Assembly (NCBI RefSeq): GCF_040500525.1
Contig: NZ_CP159402.1
Span: 2,231,501-2,295,500, forward strand
DNA: 64,000 bases
Source of the DNA: Azospirillum formosense
GTDB lineage: Bacteria; Pseudomonadota; Alphaproteobacteria; Azospirillales; Azospirillaceae
Direction of reading: 5' to 3'
In this document: positions 52,703 through 62,690 of the stretch, in pieces
Numbering within the stretch: the stretch's first letter is position 1
Layout: every line of letters begins with the position of its first letter
Notes under the pieces: generated by a model
Seen by the model: the letters and a program-made list of their open reading frames with translations, nothing else
Told to the model about the DNA's origin: nothing
Database searches by the model: none
Program-made: the position numbers and the translations under genes

Positions 52703-54976
52703 TTGGCGACCCAGGACATTCAGGATCAACCCCAGCGGCGGCAGACGGCCCCGGCTTCGGCCCCGGTCTCGTTCGACCTGTCGACCGCAGCGGCCAGCGC
52801 GGTGCGCCGCACCACCGGCATGCTGCTGCGCCACAAGCTGCTGATCGGGACCGTGATCGTGCTGGGGACAGGCATCGCTGCTCTCGTCGCTCTGCGCATG
52901 ACGCCGCTCTACACCGCCCAGACCCTGATCATGGTGGAGCACCGCAAGAACCAGGTGATGAACTACCAGGAGGTCGTCTCCGGCCTCTCGACGGAGCTTG
53001 GCGCCCTGCAGAGCGAGGTGGCGATCCTGAAATCCCCCGCCTTCGCGGAAAAGGTGGTCGACAAGCTCGGTTTGATGAACGACCCGGAGTTCAACGCGGC
53101 GCTGCGGCCGGAGCAGACCAACTGGTTCTACTATCTGAACCCGAAGAATCTGGTGCCGGACTCCTGGTGGAACAGCGCCCGCGGCGACCGGCCCGAGATC
53201 GCGCTCAGTCCGGAGGAGAAGACGGCCAACGAGAGGACCTCGGTCGTCAACAGCTTCATCGAGAATCTGGCGGTGCGCCCGCAGGGCCGCTCCTACGTCA
53301 TCGCCGTGGATTTCGACAGCGAGGACCCGCGCAAGGCTTCCCTGATCGCCAACACGATCGGCGAGATGTACCTCGTCGACCAGCTCGACGAGAAGTTCAA
53401 GGCGGCCAAGCGCGCCACGGCCTGGCTGGAGGAGCGCATCACCGAGCTGCGCCGCGAGGCCAAGACCACCGGCGAGGCCGCGGAGAAGTACCGCGCCGAA
53501 AGCGGCCTGACCAACGCCAACGGCGAAACCACCCTGATCGCCCAGCAGCTGGCCGAGCTGAACACCAGCTACGTCCTGGCCCGCACCAAGCGGCAGGAGG
53601 CGGAGGCCAAGCTGCGCGAGGTCTCCACCCTGGCGCAGAGCCCGCGCGGCGTGTCGGCCATCGGCGACGTGCTCGGCTCCCCCCTGATCCAGGCGCTGCG
53701 CCAGCAGGAGGTCGAGCTTCAGCGCAAGATCGCCGACGCCGCCAACAAGTACGGCGCCCGCCACCCGACGCTGACCGCGCTGCAGAGCGAGCTGCGCGAC
53801 CTGCAGGGCCAGATCAAGGCCGACGTGGGCCGGATCGTCCAGAACCTGAGCAACGAGGTGGAGGTGGAGCGTGGGCGCGAGGCCGCCCTGAAGGCCAACC
53901 TCGACCAGCTCCAGGCCCAGCGCAACCAGCAGCAGGAATCCAACGTGACCCTGCGCACGCTGGAGCGCGACGCCGAGACCTCGCAGACCATGTACGAGGC
54001 GATGCTGACGCGCTTCCAGGAGATCGCCGGCCAGACCGAGATCCAGCAGCCCGACGCCCGCATCGTGTCGGAGGCGGCGATTCCCCTGAACCCGTCGCAG
54101 CCCAACAAGAAGATGATCGTCCTGCTGGCCCTGGTCGCCTCCGCGACGCTGGGCGTGCTGCTGGCGATGCTGCGCGAGCAGTCGGAGCGCGGCTTCCGCA
54201 GCCCCCACCAGTTCGAATCGGCGACCGGCGTGCGCTCGCTGGGCATCGTCCCGGCCATCGGGCGCCGCCGCCGCGGCACGTCGCCCGCCGACTACGCCGT
54301 CGACAAGCCGATGTCGGCCTTCGCCGAGGCCATGCAGAACCTGCGCACCACGCTGCTGCTCGCCAACCCGGACGGCCACCAGCGGGTGATCCTGTTCAGC
54401 TCCTCCGTCCCCGGCGAGGGCAAGAGTTCGATCGCCGCGGCCTTCGCCCGCATCTGCGCCAACGCCGGCCAGAAGACGATCATCCTGGACTGCGACATGC
54501 GCCGCAAGGGGCTGCACCCGATGCTGGGGCTGGAGAACCGGCACGGCCTGTACGAGGTGCTGTCCGGCGAATGCGCGCCGAACGAGGTGATCCAGACCGA
54601 CCCGCGCACGGGGCTGCACTTCATCGCGTCCGGCCGCGGCTCCGCCCTGCCGCAGGACATGCTGGGCTCCAGCCGGATGCACCAGCTCATCTCGCGGCTG
54701 GCGCTGGAATACGACCGGGTGATCCTGGACAGCCCGCCGGTGCTGGCGGTGTCGGAGGGCAAGCTGCTGGCGGCGCTGGCCGACCAGACGGTCTTCATCG
54801 TGCATTGGGGCAAGACCAAGCGGGAGACCGCCATGGCCGGGCTGAAGGAGATCGTCGAGGCGGGCGGCGAGGTGGTCGGCGTCCTGTTCTCCCAGGTCGA
54901 TATCCGCCGCCACGCCCAATACGAGTTCCCGGACAGCGGGCGCTACCACGGCTACCGCCGCTACTACGCGAACTGA
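52703..54976 (+). CDS. polysaccharide co-polymerase/BY-kinase (Wzc/ExoP type)
   Basis: A 757-aa inner-membrane protein that sets chain length and controls export of a surface polysaccharide. A Wzz domain with membrane helices near 40-62 and 465-487 flanks a long periplasmic coiled coil. A cytoplasmic tyrosine-kinase domain follows: Walker A VPGEGKSS, A' ILDCDMRR, B VILDSPPVLAV. The tail carries a tyrosine cluster (YEFPDSGRYHGYRRYYAN). TTG 52703 was chosen for the GGAGGA 7 nt upstream; ATG 52685 has no SD. Confidence 0.9.
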   Translation: MATQDIQDQPQRRQTAPASAPVSFDLSTAAASAVRRTTGMLLRHKLLIGTVIVLGTGIAALVALRMTPLYTAQTLIMVEHRKNQVMNYQEVVSGLSTELGALQSEVAILKSPAFAEKVVDKLGLMNDPEFNAALRPEQTNWFYYLNPKNLVPDSWWNSARGDRPEIALSPEEKTANERTSVVNSFIENLAVRPQGRSYVIAVDFDSEDPRKASLIANTIGEMYLVDQLDEKFKAAKRATAWLEERITELRREAKTTGEAAEKYRAESGLTNANGETTLIAQQLAELNTSYVLARTKRQEAEAKLREVSTLAQSPRGVSAIGDVLGSPLIQALRQQEVELQRKIADAANKYGARHPTLTALQSELRDLQGQIKADVGRIVQNLSNEVEVERGREAALKANLDQLQAQRNQQQESNVTLRTLERDAETSQTMYEAMLTRFQEIAGQTEIQQPDARIVSEAAIPLNPSQPNKKMIVLLALVASATLGVLLAMLREQSERGFRSPHQFESATGVRSLGIVPAIGRRRRGTSPADYAVDKPMSAFAEAMQNLRTTLLLANPDGHQRVILFSSSVPGEGKSSIAAAFARICANAGQKTIILDCDMRRKGLHPMLGLENRHGLYEVLSGECAPNEVIQTDPRTGLHFIASGRGSALPQDMLGSSRMHQLISRLALEYDRVILDSPPVLAVSEGKLLAALADQTVFIVHWGKTKRETAMAGLKEIVEAGGEVVGVLFSQVDIRRHAQYEFPDSGRYHGYRRYYAN

Positions 54977-55003
54977 CGGCGGCGCTTGAGAGAAGCGGGC
55001 GCT

Positions 55004-55057
55004 GGCCCCCCTCCCGACCTCCCCCCGCTGCCACTGGGGGAGGGTTGGGTGGGGGCC
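55004..55057. repeat. C/G-tract mosaic palindrome, copy 4
   Basis: An outer stem GGCCCCC/GGGGGCC (55004-55010 with 55051-55057) and an inner stem CCTCCCCC/GGGGGAGG (55018-55025 with 55036-55043). It lies in the 118-bp gap between the BY-kinase and flippase genes. Confidence 0.75.
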
Positions 55058-55094
55058 CGTCGCCCGCACCTGCCATCACACCCGAAAAGACCCG

Positions 55095-56540
55095 ATGACC
55101 GCCGGACGACGCATTTTCCTGAACATCCGCGCGCTGGGGCTGGCCCGCGTCGCCACGCTGCTGAGCGGGCTGATCACCACGGCCTGGACCGCGCGCGCGC
55201 TCGGGCCGGACGGGTTCGGCGTGCTCGGCTTCGGCACCTCCATGCTCGCCTACGCGGCGCTGTTCGTTAACCTGGGCCTCTCCACCTACGCGGTGCGCGA
55301 GATCGCCCGCGACCGGGAGAAGGCCGCCGATCTCGCCGATCACGTGCTGACCCTGCGGATGCTGCTGGCCGTGCTGGTCGGCGGGCTCTACGCCCTGTTC
55401 GTGCTCCAGCTCGACCGGACGGCGCTGGTCAAGGCGGTGCTGCTGGTCCAGGCGGTGCAGCTGCTGGGCAACGCGCTGCTGCTCGACTTCGTCTATCAGG
55501 CGACGGAGCGGATGAGCGTCATCGCGGTGCGCGAGATCGGCACGTCGCTCGGCAACATGGTCGCCGTGCTGGCGCTGGTGCGGGGGCCGGACGATCTGGC
55601 CGTCGCCGCCGGCATCACCGCCGTCTCCTTCGTCATCAACGCCGCCCTGATGCTGGCCCGCTTCAGCCGCGATTTCCGGATGCCGCGGCCGCGGGTGGAC
55701 CTCGCCAAATGGCGGGAGATCCTGAGGACCTCCGCCCCGATGGCGGTCAGCGTCTTCGCCTGGGCGCTGTTCTCCCACCTGGATCTGGTGATGCTGGGCT
55801 TCATGGCCCCGCAGACGGAGGTCGGCTGGTACGCCGCGGTGACCAAGCTGCTGGTGCTGTCGCTGACCGCGGGGAACATCATCCTCAGCGCCTTCATGCC
55901 GCAGCTCGCCGCCGCCTATGGCGACCGCGAGGCGATGCAGGCGCGGATGCGCGACTACGCCGCGACCATCCTGTCCATCGGCGCGCTGATCGCGGCGGGC
56001 GGCTTCACGCTGGCGCCGGCCATCCTGGGCACCGTCTTCGGCCCGGCCTACGCGCCGGCCGCCGACACGCTGCGCCTGCTGATGATCGCGGTCGCCATCG
56101 TCCACGTCAACCTGACGATGGGCAACCCGCTGCTCGTCTGGCACCGGCAGACCGGCTACATGACGGCCATCCTGGTCGGCGGCCTGACCAACGCGGCGCT
56201 CAACCTCATCCTGATCCCGCGCTACGGGATCGAGGGGTCCGCCGTCGCCACCATCGTCGCCGAGCTGACCGCCATGACCGGCCTCGCCTGGCTGCACCGG
56301 CGGGCGGTCGGCCAGCTCTATCTTGGAATCGCCGCTCGGGCGGCGCTGTGCGGCGCCCTCGCCATGGGGGCCACGATGGGGTTGACCCACGCGCTGCCGG
56401 AGCTGATGGCCCCCGCGCACCCCCTGCCCGCCCTGCTGATCGGCGGCAGCGTTCTGGTCGCGGTCTATGCGCTGGCGGCGCTGCTGACCGGGCTGGTCCG
56501 CCCGTCGAGGCTGCGCCGGCTGATCGCGGCGGCGGCATGA
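55095..56540 (+). CDS. Wzx-like polysaccharide flippase
   Basis: A 481-aa membrane protein with about 12-14 helices of the MOP/MATE superfamily. The N-terminus ARVATLLSGLITTAWTARALGPDGFG is typical of oligosaccharide flippases (read in parts). It should flip lipid-linked repeat units across the inner membrane for polymerisation controlled by the BY-kinase upstream. No Wzy polymerase is recognised in the window. Confidence 0.88.
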   Translation: MTAGRRIFLNIRALGLARVATLLSGLITTAWTARALGPDGFGVLGFGTSMLAYAALFVNLGLSTYAVREIARDREKAADLADHVLTLRMLLAVLVGGLYALFVLQLDRTALVKAVLLVQAVQLLGNALLLDFVYQATERMSVIAVREIGTSLGNMVAVLALVRGPDDLAVAAGITAVSFVINAALMLARFSRDFRMPRPRVDLAKWREILRTSAPMAVSVFAWALFSHLDLVMLGFMAPQTEVGWYAAVTKLLVLSLTAGNIILSAFMPQLAAAYGDREAMQARMRDYAATILSIGALIAAGGFTLAPAILGTVFGPAYAPAADTLRLLMIAVAIVHVNLTMGNPLLVWHRQTGYMTAILVGGLTNAALNLILIPRYGIEGSAVATIVAELTAMTGLAWLHRRAVGQLYLGIAARAALCGALAMGATMGLTHALPELMAPAHPLPALLIGGSVLVAVYALAALLTGLVRPSRLRRLIAAAA

Positions 56541-56773
56541 CGCGCCCGCCTCATCCCGAATCCCGGAGGACGCCAACCGGACGCGCCCTTGCCACGGTTC
56601 CGGGGTACCACGAACAAAACAATGCTCGATCAACGGCATAGCCAATTCACGCCATCCCGAACGGCCGGAACAATGCCGCGTTGCAAGACGTTCGGATTGC
56701 GCATGGCGCGGGTGGCGGATGGCGGCGGCGCCTTTGGATGCATGCTCCAATCACTAAGCAGGATCGAAAGACT

Positions 56774-58129
56774 ATGCTCCCAAAGTCCTTTCCCGACCGG
56801 AACGTCTGCGTGCTCGGTCTCGGCTATGTCGGGCTGACGCTGGCCGTCGCCATGGCGGACGCGGGATTCCAGGTGCACGGCGTGGAAGTGCGGGACGAGG
56901 TGCTGGACAAGCTCGCCCGCGGCGTCCCCCATTTCCATGAGCCGGGTCTCGCCGAGAAGCTGCGGCATGTGATGGAGCGCGGGCGCTTCACCTTCGGCCG
57001 CACGCCGGAAGGCAGCCGGGATTGCTCCGTCTTCATCATCACCGTGGGCACCCCGCTGGACCGCGACGGCCGCGTGCGCACCGACATGATCGAGGCGGCG
57101 ACCCGCCAGGTGGCCGACCGCATCCACGACGGCGATCTGGTGATCCTGCGCTCCACCGTGAAGCTGGGGACCACCCGCGAGGTGGTGGCGCCGATCCTGC
57201 GCCGCACCGGCAAACGCTTCGACATCGCCTTCTGCCCCGAGCGCACGCTGGAGGGACAGGCGCTGATCGAGTTAAACCAGCTGCCCCAGATCATCGGAGC
57301 GGAAAGCGTCGAGGTGGCGGCCCGCGCCTCGCAGATCTTCGGCATGCTGACCCCGACGACGGTGAAGGTCTCGACGCTGGAGACGGCGGAGATGATCAAG
57401 CTCGTGGACAACACCTACCGCGACGTCACCTTCGCCTTCGCCAACGAGATCGCCCGGCTGTGCAACGCCATGGAGGTCTCGGCGCTGGAGGTGTCCCGGG
57501 CGGGCAAGCTGGGCTACCCGCGCACTCAGCTTCCGCTGCCGGGCCCGGTCGGCGGCCCCTGCCTGGAGAAGGACCCGCACATCCTGATCGAGTCCGCCCG
57601 CGAACTGGGGGTGGAGATGGACATCACCGCCGCCGGGCGCCGCATCAACGAAAGCCAGCCCCACGAGGTGTCGCAGTTCCTGGAACGGCTGACCGGCTCC
57701 ATGCAGGGCTTCCCGCAGGAACCGACCATCAGCCTGATGGGCCTCGCCTTCAAGGGCCGGCCGGCGACCGACGACCTGCGCGGCACCATGGCCAAGCCGC
57801 TGTTCGAGGAGCTGCGCACCCGCTTTCCCAAGGCGCGCTGGCGCGGCTTCGACGCGGTGGTGGCGGCCGACGACATCCGCAGTTTCGGGCTCGAACCGGC
57901 CAACAGCATGGCCGAGGCGGTGGATGGCGCCAACCTGGCCGTCATCCTGAACAACCACCCCGTCTTCACCTCCATGCCGCTGCCCGATCTGGCCCGCCGC
58001 ATGGACCGGCCGGGGGTCATCTACGACTTCTGGAACAACTTCAACAGCCGCGAGGTGGACCTGCCCGAAGGCACGGCCTACGTGGCGCTGGGCAGCCACG
58101 GCGCCGCCCGCTTCGCCCATGTCGCCTGA
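56774..58129 (+). CDS. nucleotide-sugar (UDP-ManNAc/UDP-glucose type) dehydrogenase
   Basis: A 451-aa NAD-dependent dehydrogenase that oxidises a UDP-sugar to the uronic acid. The Rossmann motif is GLGYVGLTLA. The dimer helix and catalytic Cys are in GPVGGPCLEKDP, matching the WecC/UDP-glucose-dehydrogenase family; other landmarks are STVKLGTTREV, FCPERTLEGQAL and GLAFKGRPATDDLRG. The exact sugar is not decidable. Its stop lies inside a 15-bp tandem repeat. Confidence 0.88.
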   Translation: MLPKSFPDRNVCVLGLGYVGLTLAVAMADAGFQVHGVEVRDEVLDKLARGVPHFHEPGLAEKLRHVMERGRFTFGRTPEGSRDCSVFIITVGTPLDRDGRVRTDMIEAATRQVADRIHDGDLVILRSTVKLGTTREVVAPILRRTGKRFDIAFCPERTLEGQALIELNQLPQIIGAESVEVAARASQIFGMLTPTTVKVSTLETAEMIKLVDNTYRDVTFAFANEIARLCNAMEVSALEVSRAGKLGYPRTQLPLPGPVGGPCLEKDPHILIESARELGVEMDITAAGRRINESQPHEVSQFLERLTGSMQGFPQEPTISLMGLAFKGRPATDDLRGTMAKPLFEELRTRFPKARWRGFDAVVAADDIRSFGLEPANSMAEAVDGANLAVILNNHPVFTSMPLPDLARRMDRPGVIYDFWNNFNSREVDLPEGTAYVALGSHGAARFAHVA

Positions 58130-58210
58130 AGAAACGTCGCCTGAAGAAACATCGCCTGAAGAAACGTCGCCTGAAAAGCGTCCCCTGACGCTGTCGCCTA
58201 AGGAAAAGCA
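58121..58210 (+). repeat. 15-bp tandem repeat carrying the stop codon and the next SD
   Basis: Units GTCGCCTGAAGAAAC at 58121-58135 and 58136-58150, ATCGCCTGAAGAAAC at 58151-58165, then decayed copies to about 58200. Each unit holds an in-frame TGA; the first ends the dehydrogenase gene. The last copy supplies AAGGA before the epimerase ATG. Confidence 0.9.
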
Positions 58211-59209
58211 ATGCCGAAACATTATCTCGTGACCGGGGGCAGCGGCTTCATCGGCGCCGCCCTCGTCCGCCGGCTGGTGCGCGACGGGCATCGTGTCCGC
58301 GTGCTCGACGACAACTCCCGCGGCCACCCGCGCCGGCTGGGCGACGCCGCCCAGGCGGTCGAATTCGTGTCCGGCGACATCCGCGACCCCGCCGCGGTGG
58401 ACAAGGCGGTGCGCGGCGTCGACGGCGTGCTGCATCTGGCCGCCGTCAACGGCACCAAGCATTTCTACGAGAAGCCGGAGGTGGTGCTGGACGTCGGCGT
58501 GCGCGGCATGCTGAACGTGCTGGACGCCTGCCGGGCGAACGGGGTGGGCGATCTCGTCGTCGCCTCCTCCTCCGAGGCCTACCAGACCCCGCCGATGGTG
58601 CCGACCCCGGAGGACATCCCGCTGGTCGTGCCGGACGTGCTGAACCCGCGCTACAGCTACGGCGGGTCGAAGCTGATCTCCGAGCTTCTGGCCGTCAACT
58701 GGGGCCGCACCGGCTTCGACCGCGTCGCCATCTTCCGCCCGCACAACGTCTACGGTCCCGACATGGGCTGGGAGCATGTGGTGCCGGAGTTCGTGCGCCG
58801 CGCCGTGGACGCCATCGACCGCACGTCGGAGGTCCTCGTGCCCTTCCCCATCCAGGGCGACGGCACCCAGACCCGCGCCTTCGTCCACATCGACGACGCG
58901 GTGGACGGCATCATGACGGTGATCGAGCGCGGCGAGCATCTCGGCATCTACCATGTCGGCAACCCCGAGGAGATCTCCATCGCCGAGCTCGCCCGGCAGA
59001 TCGTCGGCGTTCTGGGACGGGTGGCGGACATCCGGATCGGGCCGCCCGCCCCCGGCGGCACCCAACGGCGCAGCCCCGACATCGCCCGCCTCTCCGCGCT
59101 CGGCTACACGCCGCGCATCCCGCTGAAGGACGGTCTGCCCGGCGTGGTGGACTGGTACGCCGCCCGCAGCCGCGACGGCGACGCGCCGATCGCCAGCGCC
59201 GCCGAATAA
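58211..59209 (+). CDS. NAD-dependent nucleotide-sugar epimerase/dehydratase
   Basis: A 332-aa extended SDR. NAD motif TGGSGFIGAA (8-17), catalytic SSSEAYQ and YSYGGSK (Tyr-x3-Lys). The active site and FRPHNVYGPDMGWEHVVPEF resemble UDP-glucose 4-epimerase-like and related sugar epimerases. Substrate not decidable. Next gene starts 14 nt after its stop. Confidence 0.88.
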   Translation: MPKHYLVTGGSGFIGAALVRRLVRDGHRVRVLDDNSRGHPRRLGDAAQAVEFVSGDIRDPAAVDKAVRGVDGVLHLAAVNGTKHFYEKPEVVLDVGVRGMLNVLDACRANGVGDLVVASSSEAYQTPPMVPTPEDIPLVVPDVLNPRYSYGGSKLISELLAVNWGRTGFDRVAIFRPHNVYGPDMGWEHVVPEFVRRAVDAIDRTSEVLVPFPIQGDGTQTRAFVHIDDAVDGIMTVIERGEHLGIYHVGNPEEISIAELARQIVGVLGRVADIRIGPPAPGGTQRRSPDIARLSALGYTPRIPLKDGLPGVVDWYAARSRDGDAPIASAAE

Positions 59210-59223
59210 GGGAACCGAGACCC

Positions 59224-60201
59224 ATGGAGCGAAACAGCCGCATCTTCGTCGCGGGGCACCGCGGCCTCGTCGGCTCGGCCATCGTCCGCCGTCTGGTGGA
59301 GGGCGGCTACAGCGACCTCGTGCTGCGCGGCCGCGACGAGCTGGACCTGACCGACCAGGCCGCGGTGCGCGCCTTCTTCGACCGGGAGAAGATCGACTAC
59401 GTGATCCTGGCCGCGGCCAAGGTCGGCGGCATCCTGGCAAACGAGCGCTTCGGCGGCGACTTCATCCGCGACAACCTGCTCATCCAGACCAACGTCATCG
59501 ACGCGGCCTGGCGGGCGGGGGTGAGAAAGCTGCTGTTCCTCGGCTCCTCCTGCCTCTACCCGAAGTTCGCGGAGCAGCCCTTGAAGGAGGAGGCGCTGCT
59601 GACCGGCCCGCCGGAGCCGACCAACAAGCCCTACGCCATCGCCAAGATCGCCGGCATCACCCAGTGCCAGGCCTACCGGCGGCAGTATGGCTTCAACGCC
59701 ATCTGCGCCATGCCGTCCAACCTCTACGGCCCCGGCGATCATTTCGACCCGGAGGGGTCCCACGCCATTCCCGGCATGATCCGGCGCTTCCACGACGCGA
59801 AGACGGAGGGTGCGCCCAGCGTCACCCTGTGGGGCACCGGCACGCCGCGGCGCGAGTTCCTCTATGTGGACGACATGGCCGACGCCTGCCTGCACCTGAT
59901 GGAGCGCTACGACGGCGAGGACATCATCAACGTCGGCCCCGGCGAGGACATCGCCATCGGCGATCTGGCCCGGCTGATCCGTGGGATCGTCGGCTACGAG
60001 GGAACGCTGACCCAGGACCTGAGCAAGCCGGACGGCCACCCGCGCAAGCTGATGGACGTGTCGCGCCTGTTCGCCACCGGCTGGCGGCCCAAGGTCGGGC
60101 TGGAGGAGGGGCTGAGCCGCACCTACGCGTGGTTCCTGGAGAACGCCGCCCCGACGGCGGCTCCCCGGCCAGCCACCACGACCGGCGAAGCCGCGGAGTG
60201 A
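59224..60201 (+). CDS. fcl: GDP-L-fucose synthase
   Basis: Converts GDP-4-keto-6-deoxy-mannose to GDP-L-fucose (epimerase and reductase). 325 aa. Typical landmarks: VAGHRGLVGSAIVRRL, FLGSSCLYPK, NKPYAIAKIAG (Tyr-x3-Lys), PSNLYGPGDHFDP and FLYVDDMADAC. GDP-mannose 4,6-dehydratase (Gmd), needed to make its substrate, is not in the window. Confidence 0.95.
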   Translation: MERNSRIFVAGHRGLVGSAIVRRLVEGGYSDLVLRGRDELDLTDQAAVRAFFDREKIDYVILAAAKVGGILANERFGGDFIRDNLLIQTNVIDAAWRAGVRKLLFLGSSCLYPKFAEQPLKEEALLTGPPEPTNKPYAIAKIAGITQCQAYRRQYGFNAICAMPSNLYGPGDHFDPEGSHAIPGMIRRFHDAKTEGAPSVTLWGTGTPRREFLYVDDMADACLHLMERYDGEDIINVGPGEDIAIGDLARLIRGIVGYEGTLTQDLSKPDGHPRKLMDVSRLFATGWRPKVGLEEGLSRTYAWFLENAAPTAAPRPATTTGEAAE

Positions 60202-60207
60202 CCGCCG

Positions 60208-61494
60208 ATGCCCGATGACTCCACACCCCTGCGCGCCCCGGCCTCCGAAGGACCGGCGGTGTCGGCCGCCCTGCCGCCATCGGTCCTGCCGCCGTCGGTC
60301 CTGCTGGTGGCGATGAGCTATTGGCCGGAACCGGCCGGCAGCGCGCCGATGATGACCGACCTCGCCACCGCCTTCGCCGCGGCGGGGACGGACACGACCG
60401 TGCTGACCGCCCGCCCCAACTATCCGGGGCAGGCCATCTACGACGGCTACGCCGACGGGGCCGAGGACCGCCGCACCGTGAACGGCGTGCGCATCGAGCG
60501 GCTGTTCACCATCCCGCCGAAGGGCGGGGGCATGAAGGCCCGGCTGATCCACGAGGGGGTGCTGCACGCCGGCTTCCTGGCGGCGCGCGCCCGCGGGCGC
60601 GTCGCGCGGCACAAGGCCGTGCTGTCGCTCTGCCCTTCCATCTTCAGCGTCGCCGTCGCCGACCGCTTCCGCGCGCCGGGCGGCCGGCACATCGCCATCG
60701 TCCACGACATCCAGTCCGGCCTCGCCGGCGCGCTGGGCATGGGCGGCGGCGGGGCGCTGAAGGCCATCCAGGCGGTGGAGCGCACCGCGCTGAACCGCGC
60801 CGACGGCATCGTCGTGCTGTCGGAGGCGATGGCCGACGTGCTGCGCGACCTCGGCGTGCGGCGGCCGATCACGGTGATCCCGCCCCATGTCGACGCCGAC
60901 GCCATCCGCCCCCTGCCCCGGCCGGAGGGCCAGCCGCCGACCGTCCTCTACAGCGGCGCCTTCGCCCGCAAGCAGGGGCTGGACCAAGTGCTTGAGATGG
61001 CCCGCCACCTCCACGCGCTGCGCCCCGACGCCCGCGTGCTGCTGCGCGGCCAGGGCGGGTTGGAGGAGGAGCTGAAGGCCCAGGCCAGGGCGATGGCGCT
61101 GCCCAACGTGGAGTTCGCGCCGCTGATCCCCTCCGACCGCCTCGCCGAGGGGTTGGCGGAGGGCGACGTGCATCTGGTGCCGCAGCGTCCGGAGGGGGCG
61201 GCCTTCGCCATGCCGGGCAAGGCGGTGACCATCCTGGCCGCCGGGCGGCCCTTCGTCTGCACCTGCCTGCCGGGCTCGGCGCTCGACCGGCTGGGGACGG
61301 AGATCGACGCCTTCCGGCGCACCCCGCCCGACGCGCCGGAGGCCATGGCGCAGGCCGTGGCCGACCTGTTGAACGACCCCGCCCGGAGCGCCGCGATGGG
61401 CCGCCGGGGCCGCGCCTGGGTGGAGGGCAACGCCAGCCGCAGCGCCGTCCTGGCGCGCTACGCCGCGCTGCTGCTGGGAGACGACGCCGCATGA
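60208..61494 (+). CDS. GT4-type glycosyltransferase (WbuB-like)
   Basis: A 428-aa two-domain GT-B transferase. The N-terminal acceptor half has YWPEPAGSAPMMTDLA, as in WbuB/WbwZ-type fucosaminyl- or aminosugar-transferases, and the donor half has VLYSGAFARKQGLDQVLEMA and an E-x7-E-like region near QRPEGAAFAMPGK. Start 6 nt after fcl; stop overlaps the next gene as ATGA. Specific sugar unknown. Confidence 0.85.
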   Translation: MPDDSTPLRAPASEGPAVSAALPPSVLPPSVLLVAMSYWPEPAGSAPMMTDLATAFAAAGTDTTVLTARPNYPGQAIYDGYADGAEDRRTVNGVRIERLFTIPPKGGGMKARLIHEGVLHAGFLAARARGRVARHKAVLSLCPSIFSVAVADRFRAPGGRHIAIVHDIQSGLAGALGMGGGGALKAIQAVERTALNRADGIVVLSEAMADVLRDLGVRRPITVIPPHVDADAIRPLPRPEGQPPTVLYSGAFARKQGLDQVLEMARHLHALRPDARVLLRGQGGLEEELKAQARAMALPNVEFAPLIPSDRLAEGLAEGDVHLVPQRPEGAAFAMPGKAVTILAAGRPFVCTCLPGSALDRLGTEIDAFRRTPPDAPEAMAQAVADLLNDPARSAAMGRRGRAWVEGNASRSAVLARYAALLLGDDAA

Positions 61495-62690
61495 CGAAGC
61501 CCGCCCTGGTCTTTTCCTGGGAGATGTTCGGCCCCTACCACATGGACCGGCTGGAGGCGGTCGGGCGGCGGCTCGGCCATCTCTACGACGTGGTCGGCCT
61601 GGAGGTCGGGTCGAAGTCCCACACCTACGCCTGGGACTCCACCGGGGAGGGGCAGCATTTCCGCAAGGTCACGCTGTTCCCCGGACGCTCCAAGGCGGAC
61701 ATCCCGTCCTTCCAGGTCTACCGCGCCCTGCTGCGCGAATGCCGCAAGGCGGGGGCCAGCCACGTCTTCCTGTGCCATTACGAGGAGCCGGACGTCTTCG
61801 CCCTGGCGGTGACGATGCGTCTGATGGGCCGGCGCGTCGTCAACATGAACGCCTCGAAGTTCGACGACAAGCCGCGCGTCCTCTGGCGCGAGGCGCTGAA
61901 GTCCCTGCTCTACAAGCCCTATCAGGCGGCGATCGGAGGCAGCCACCGCACGGTCGACTACTACCGCTTCCTCGGCCTGCCCAAGGACCGGCTGTTCATC
62001 GGCTACGACACCCTGTCGCTGGAGCGGGTGCGCCGGCTGTCCGGCATGACCCCCGCCCCCGACGGCGTGCCCTTCGCCGAGCGGCACTTCACGATCATCG
62101 CCCGCTTCGTGCCGAAGAAGAACCTGTTCCGCGCCGTCGAGGCCTACGACCTCTACCGCCGGCTGGCGGGCGACGCGGCGCGGCCCCTGCACCTCTGCGG
62201 CTCCGGCCCGCTGGAGGCCGACCTGCGGGCGGAGGTCGCCCGGCGCGAGCTGGAGGGGCACATCCTCTTCCGCGGCTTCCTCCAGGAGAAGGGGATCGCG
62301 GAGACGCTGGGCTCCACCCTGTGCCTCCTGCTGCCCTCGCTGGAGGAGCAGTTCGGGCTAGTGGTGAACGAGGCGCTGGCCATGGGCGTGCCGACGATCC
62401 TGTCCGACCAGTGCGGCGCCCGCGACGTGCTGATCCGCAGCGGGTTGAACGGACACATCGTCGAACCCGACAACCCCGAGGGGTTGGCCCGCCACATGCT
62501 GTCCGTCGCGTCGGACGAGGCGGAATGGCGCCGCCTCAGTCTCAACGGACGGCCCTTCCAGGCGCTGGCCGACGCCGGCTTTTTCGCGGAGGCCGTGGAG
62601 AAGGCCCTGCACAGCCTGGGCGCCCGCAAAGACGCTGCCCAAAGCACTGATGAAAGCGCCCGCAAGGGCACCCGTGAAAGCGAAGCCTGA
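61491..62690 (+). CDS. GT4-type glycosyltransferase
   Basis: A 399-aa GT-B enzyme. Donor-binding half: FTIIARFVPKKNLFRAVEAY, LHLCGSGPLE, ILFRGFLQ and the E-x7-E motif in PSLEEQFGLVVNEALAMG. The tail after about 375 is low complexity. Overlaps both neighbours as ATGA, so tightly coupled in the cluster. Sugar unknown. Confidence 0.87.
   Translation: MTKPALVFSWEMFGPYHMDRLEAVGRRLGHLYDVVGLEVGSKSHTYAWDSTGEGQHFRKVTLFPGRSKADIPSFQVYRALLRECRKAGASHVFLCHYEEPDVFALAVTMRLMGRRVVNMNASKFDDKPRVLWREALKSLLYKPYQAAIGGSHRTVDYYRFLGLPKDRLFIGYDTLSLERVRRLSGMTPAPDGVPFAERHFTIIARFVPKKNLFRAVEAYDLYRRLAGDAARPLHLCGSGPLEADLRAEVARRELEGHILFRGFLQEKGIAETLGSTLCLLLPSLEEQFGLVVNEALAMGVPTILSDQCGARDVLIRSGLNGHIVEPDNPEGLARHMLSVASDEAEWRRLSLNGRPFQALADAGFFAEAVEKALHSLGARKDAAQSTDESARKGTRESEA

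Noticed and set aside
53167..55098. Second long frame within the BY-kinase gene
   Set aside because: Arg/Pro/Gly-rich translation with no motifs, while the other frame holds Wzz and kinase motifs.
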